Assembly (NCBI GenBank): GCA_023248835.1
Contig: JAHFDU010000242.1
Span: 1 to 6,275 of the forward strand
Source of the DNA: Myxococcales bacterium
GTDB lineage: Bacteria > Myxococcota_A > Polyangia > Palsa-1104
Direction of reading: 5' to 3'
DNA length: 6,275 bases
Below, piece after piece: positions 4,969 to 6,275 of the stretch (the first letter of the stretch is position 1; each line of letters opens with the position of its first letter). The translations under genes were made by a program, and so were the position numbers. The notes under the pieces are model-generated. The model saw only the letters and a program-made list of their open reading frames with translations, made no database searches and was not told the origin of the DNA.

Positions 4969-5390
4969 AACCTATCCTGGTTGCCGTCGACGGATCCAAA
5001 CGCGCCCTCGCCGTGCTTAAACGCGGGGTGCTCCTTGCTGAGCGCCTCGACGCCAAATTGGTGTTGATGCGCGCCTTCGGATTGCCGGTCGAAGTGTCGC
5101 CCGAGCTCTATTATGGCAAGACGCAGGAGCAAGTGATCAAAGTTTTGCAAGATCAGGCGAGCACTGAGTTGCGCGAAGTGAGTAAGAGCGCGCCCACCGG
5201 CTTCATTACTGAACAGCGGGTCGAGCTCGGCACCGCTTGGGAGGAAATTTGCCGAGTCGCCAAAGAGATCGACGCCGGCTTGGTGGTAATCGGGTCGCAC
5301 GGCTACAAATTCGTCGACCGCGTGCTCGGCACCACCGCGGCTCGAGTGGTCAACCACATCGACCGCTCGGTACTGGTCGTTCGTGAATAG
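4965..5390 (+). CDS. Universal stress protein (UspA family), compact, second copy
   Basis: This protein of 141 residues is a bare Usp domain. It opens KPILVAVDGSKRA with D9 at the adenine-contact position and ends in the strand DRSVLVVRE. The nucleotide loop reads G110-SH-G113-YKFVDRVL-G122-T123, so only eight residues separate the second and third glycines instead of the usual nine. ATP binding is therefore plausible but not certain. It is clearly diverged from the first Usp of the operon, which has the canonical spacing and a longer tail, so this is not a recent duplication. The ATG overlaps the CBS stop by 4 bases, and AAGGAG (4954-4959) lies five bases upstream, giving both coupling and its own ribosome-binding site. 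The sigma-54 activator gene follows after 18 bases. The specific role is unknown; family members act in stress survival, often through protein partners. Confidence 0.92.
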   Translation: MKPILVAVDGSKRALAVLKRGVLLAERLDAKLVLMRAFGLPVEVSPELYYGKTQEQVIKVLQDQASTELREVSKSAPTGFITEQRVELGTAWEEICRVAKEIDAGLVVIGSHGYKFVDRVLGTTAARVVNHIDRSVLVVRE

Positions 5391-5408
5391 GAACGATAGA
5401 CTACGCCG

Positions 5409-6275
5409 ATGTCCATGACCTCCGCGCGAATCTTGATTGTCGACGACGAAGCCAACGCCCGCAATGCGCTCGCCGAACTGCTCCGCGAAGAGGGCTATTC
5501 AGTAGAGACCGCAGGCGACGGTTTTAAGGCGCTGCCAAAACTGGACGATTTCGCACCCGACGTAGTGCTCACCGATCTGAAGATGCCGGGCATGGATGGC
5601 ATTGAGTTCATGCGCAAAGCCGAAGAGCATTGTCCTGGTTGCGTCACCATCGTCATGACCGCGTTTGGCGCCGTCGAAACCGCAGTCAAAGCGATGCGAG
5701 CGGGCGCGTCAGAATATCTGACCAAGCCGGTCAATCTCGAAGAGCTCACCTTGGTGCTCGAGCGCGAGCTCGAACGAAAGCGCCTGCGCAACGAAACCAC
5801 CCAGCTTCGCCAGCGACTCTCCGAGCGCCATCGCATTCAAAACATCATCGGTTCGAGCCCGGCGATTCAGGCCGTATCCGACAGCATTCTTCAAGTCGCG
5901 CCGTCACGTGCAACCGTGCTCATCACCGGAGAAAGCGGCACTGGCAAAGAGCTGGTCGCGGCTGCGATTCACGAGCACAGCCCACGTGCCGGGGGCCCGT
6001 TCGTCAAGCTGCACTGCGCGGCACTGGCAGAAACGATTTTGGAGAGCGAACTCTTCGGCCACGAGCGCGGATCGTTTACTGGCGCCGCCGGCCGGCGCGA
6101 CGGCCGCTTTGCACAGGCCGATCGAGGCACGCTTTTTCTCGACGAGATCGGAGACATTTCGGCGGCGATTCAGGTCAAGCTGCTGCGCTTTTTGCAAGAG
6201 CACGAATTCGAGCGCGTCGGCGGCAACCAAACCATCAAGGTCGACGTTCGTGTTGTCGCGGCCACCAATCGAAAC
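5409..6275 (+). CDS. NtrC-type sigma-54-dependent response regulator, N-terminal part (runs off the right edge)
   Basis: The window holds 289 codons. The receiver domain (about 5-122) has D12/D13, phosphoacceptor D56 in LTDLKMP, T84 and K106. A charged helical linker (about 115-142) leads to the AAA+ domain, which opens [12 protein letters not shown]. Walker A is GESGTGKE (174-181). The sigma-54-contacting loop is GSFTGA (221-226) rather than the commoner GAFTGA. Walker B is TLFLDE (241-246). The rest of the AAA+ domain and any C-terminal Fis-type DNA-binding helix lie outside the window. It should use ATP hydrolysis to open promoters held by sigma-54 RNA polymerase when its receiver is phosphorylated. 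It begins 18 bases after the stress gene, so it is probably in that operon. The ribosome-binding site is weak: AGGA at 5389-5392 is 16 bases away. ATG at 5415 is an alternative start. It is the only output regulator in view and a natural target for the kinases on the opposite strand (inference). Confidence 0.93.
   Translation, partial: MSMTSARILIVDDEANARNALAELLREEGYSVETAGDGFKALPKLDDFAPDVVLTDLKMPGMDGIEFMRKAEEHCPGCVTIVMTAFGAVETAVKAMRAGASEYLTKPVNLEELTLVLERELERKRLRNETTQLRQRLSERHRIQNIIGSSPAIQAVSDSILQVAPSRATVLITGESGTGKELVAAAIHEHSPRAGGPFVKLHCAALAETILESELFGHERGSFTGAAGRRDGRFAQADRGTLFLDEIGDISAAIQVKLLRFLQEHEFERVGGNQTIKVDVRVVAATNRN

Noticed and set aside
1..6275. tRNA, rRNA, insertion sequence, integrase or attachment site
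   Set aside because: I saw no cloverleaf, rRNA segment, transposase motif or terminal repeats flanking a gene. The only repeats are the short intergenic ones at 644-870.

Overview
The window reads as a GC-rich, densely packed bacterial chromosome segment built around signal transduction. The closest characterised counterpart I recognise is the haem-globin-coupled histidine kinase/response regulator pair of Anaeromyxobacter (AfGcHK). Together with the citrate synthase, universal stress and NtrC-type genes, this suggests a deltaproteobacterial-type organism (Myxococcota, Desulfobacterota or a relative). That placement is inference; no rRNA or marker gene is present.

Layout. (1) Bases 1-515, minus strand: N-terminal 171 codons of a citrate synthase, with a GTG start behind a strong Shine-Dalgarno. 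(2) 516-875: a 360-base gene-free stretch holding two inverted arrays of a 7-base repeat, a perfect 56-base tandem duplication with two GC-rich hairpins, and an orphan ribosome-binding site. (3) 876-3795, minus strand: a tight three-gene operon, transcribed in the order globin-coupled histidine kinase, double-receiver response regulator, receiver-histidine kinase. (4) 3796-3991: a divergent control region with two good sigma-54 (-24/-12) promoter matches, one in each direction. (5) 3992-6275, plus strand: universal stress protein, CBS-domain pair protein, second universal stress protein, and the first 289 codons of an NtrC-type sigma-54 activator that runs off the window.

How it may work together (inference). 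The globin domain should bind haem and sense O2 or a related gas or redox state, and control autophosphorylation at His179. Phosphate should pass to the two receivers of the neighbouring regulator. None of the three proteins in the minus-strand operon has a DNA-binding output. The only output protein in view is the sigma-54 activator in the opposite operon, and both operons appear to start from sigma-54 promoters. The simplest model is a self-contained circuit: gas-sensing phosphorelay, then sigma-54 activator, then both divergent operons, with the stress/CBS proteins as adenine-nucleotide-responsive effectors. The kinase/double-receiver core matches a known system. The added receiver-kinase, the divergent stress operon and the paired sigma-54 promoters are the parts that may be undescribed.
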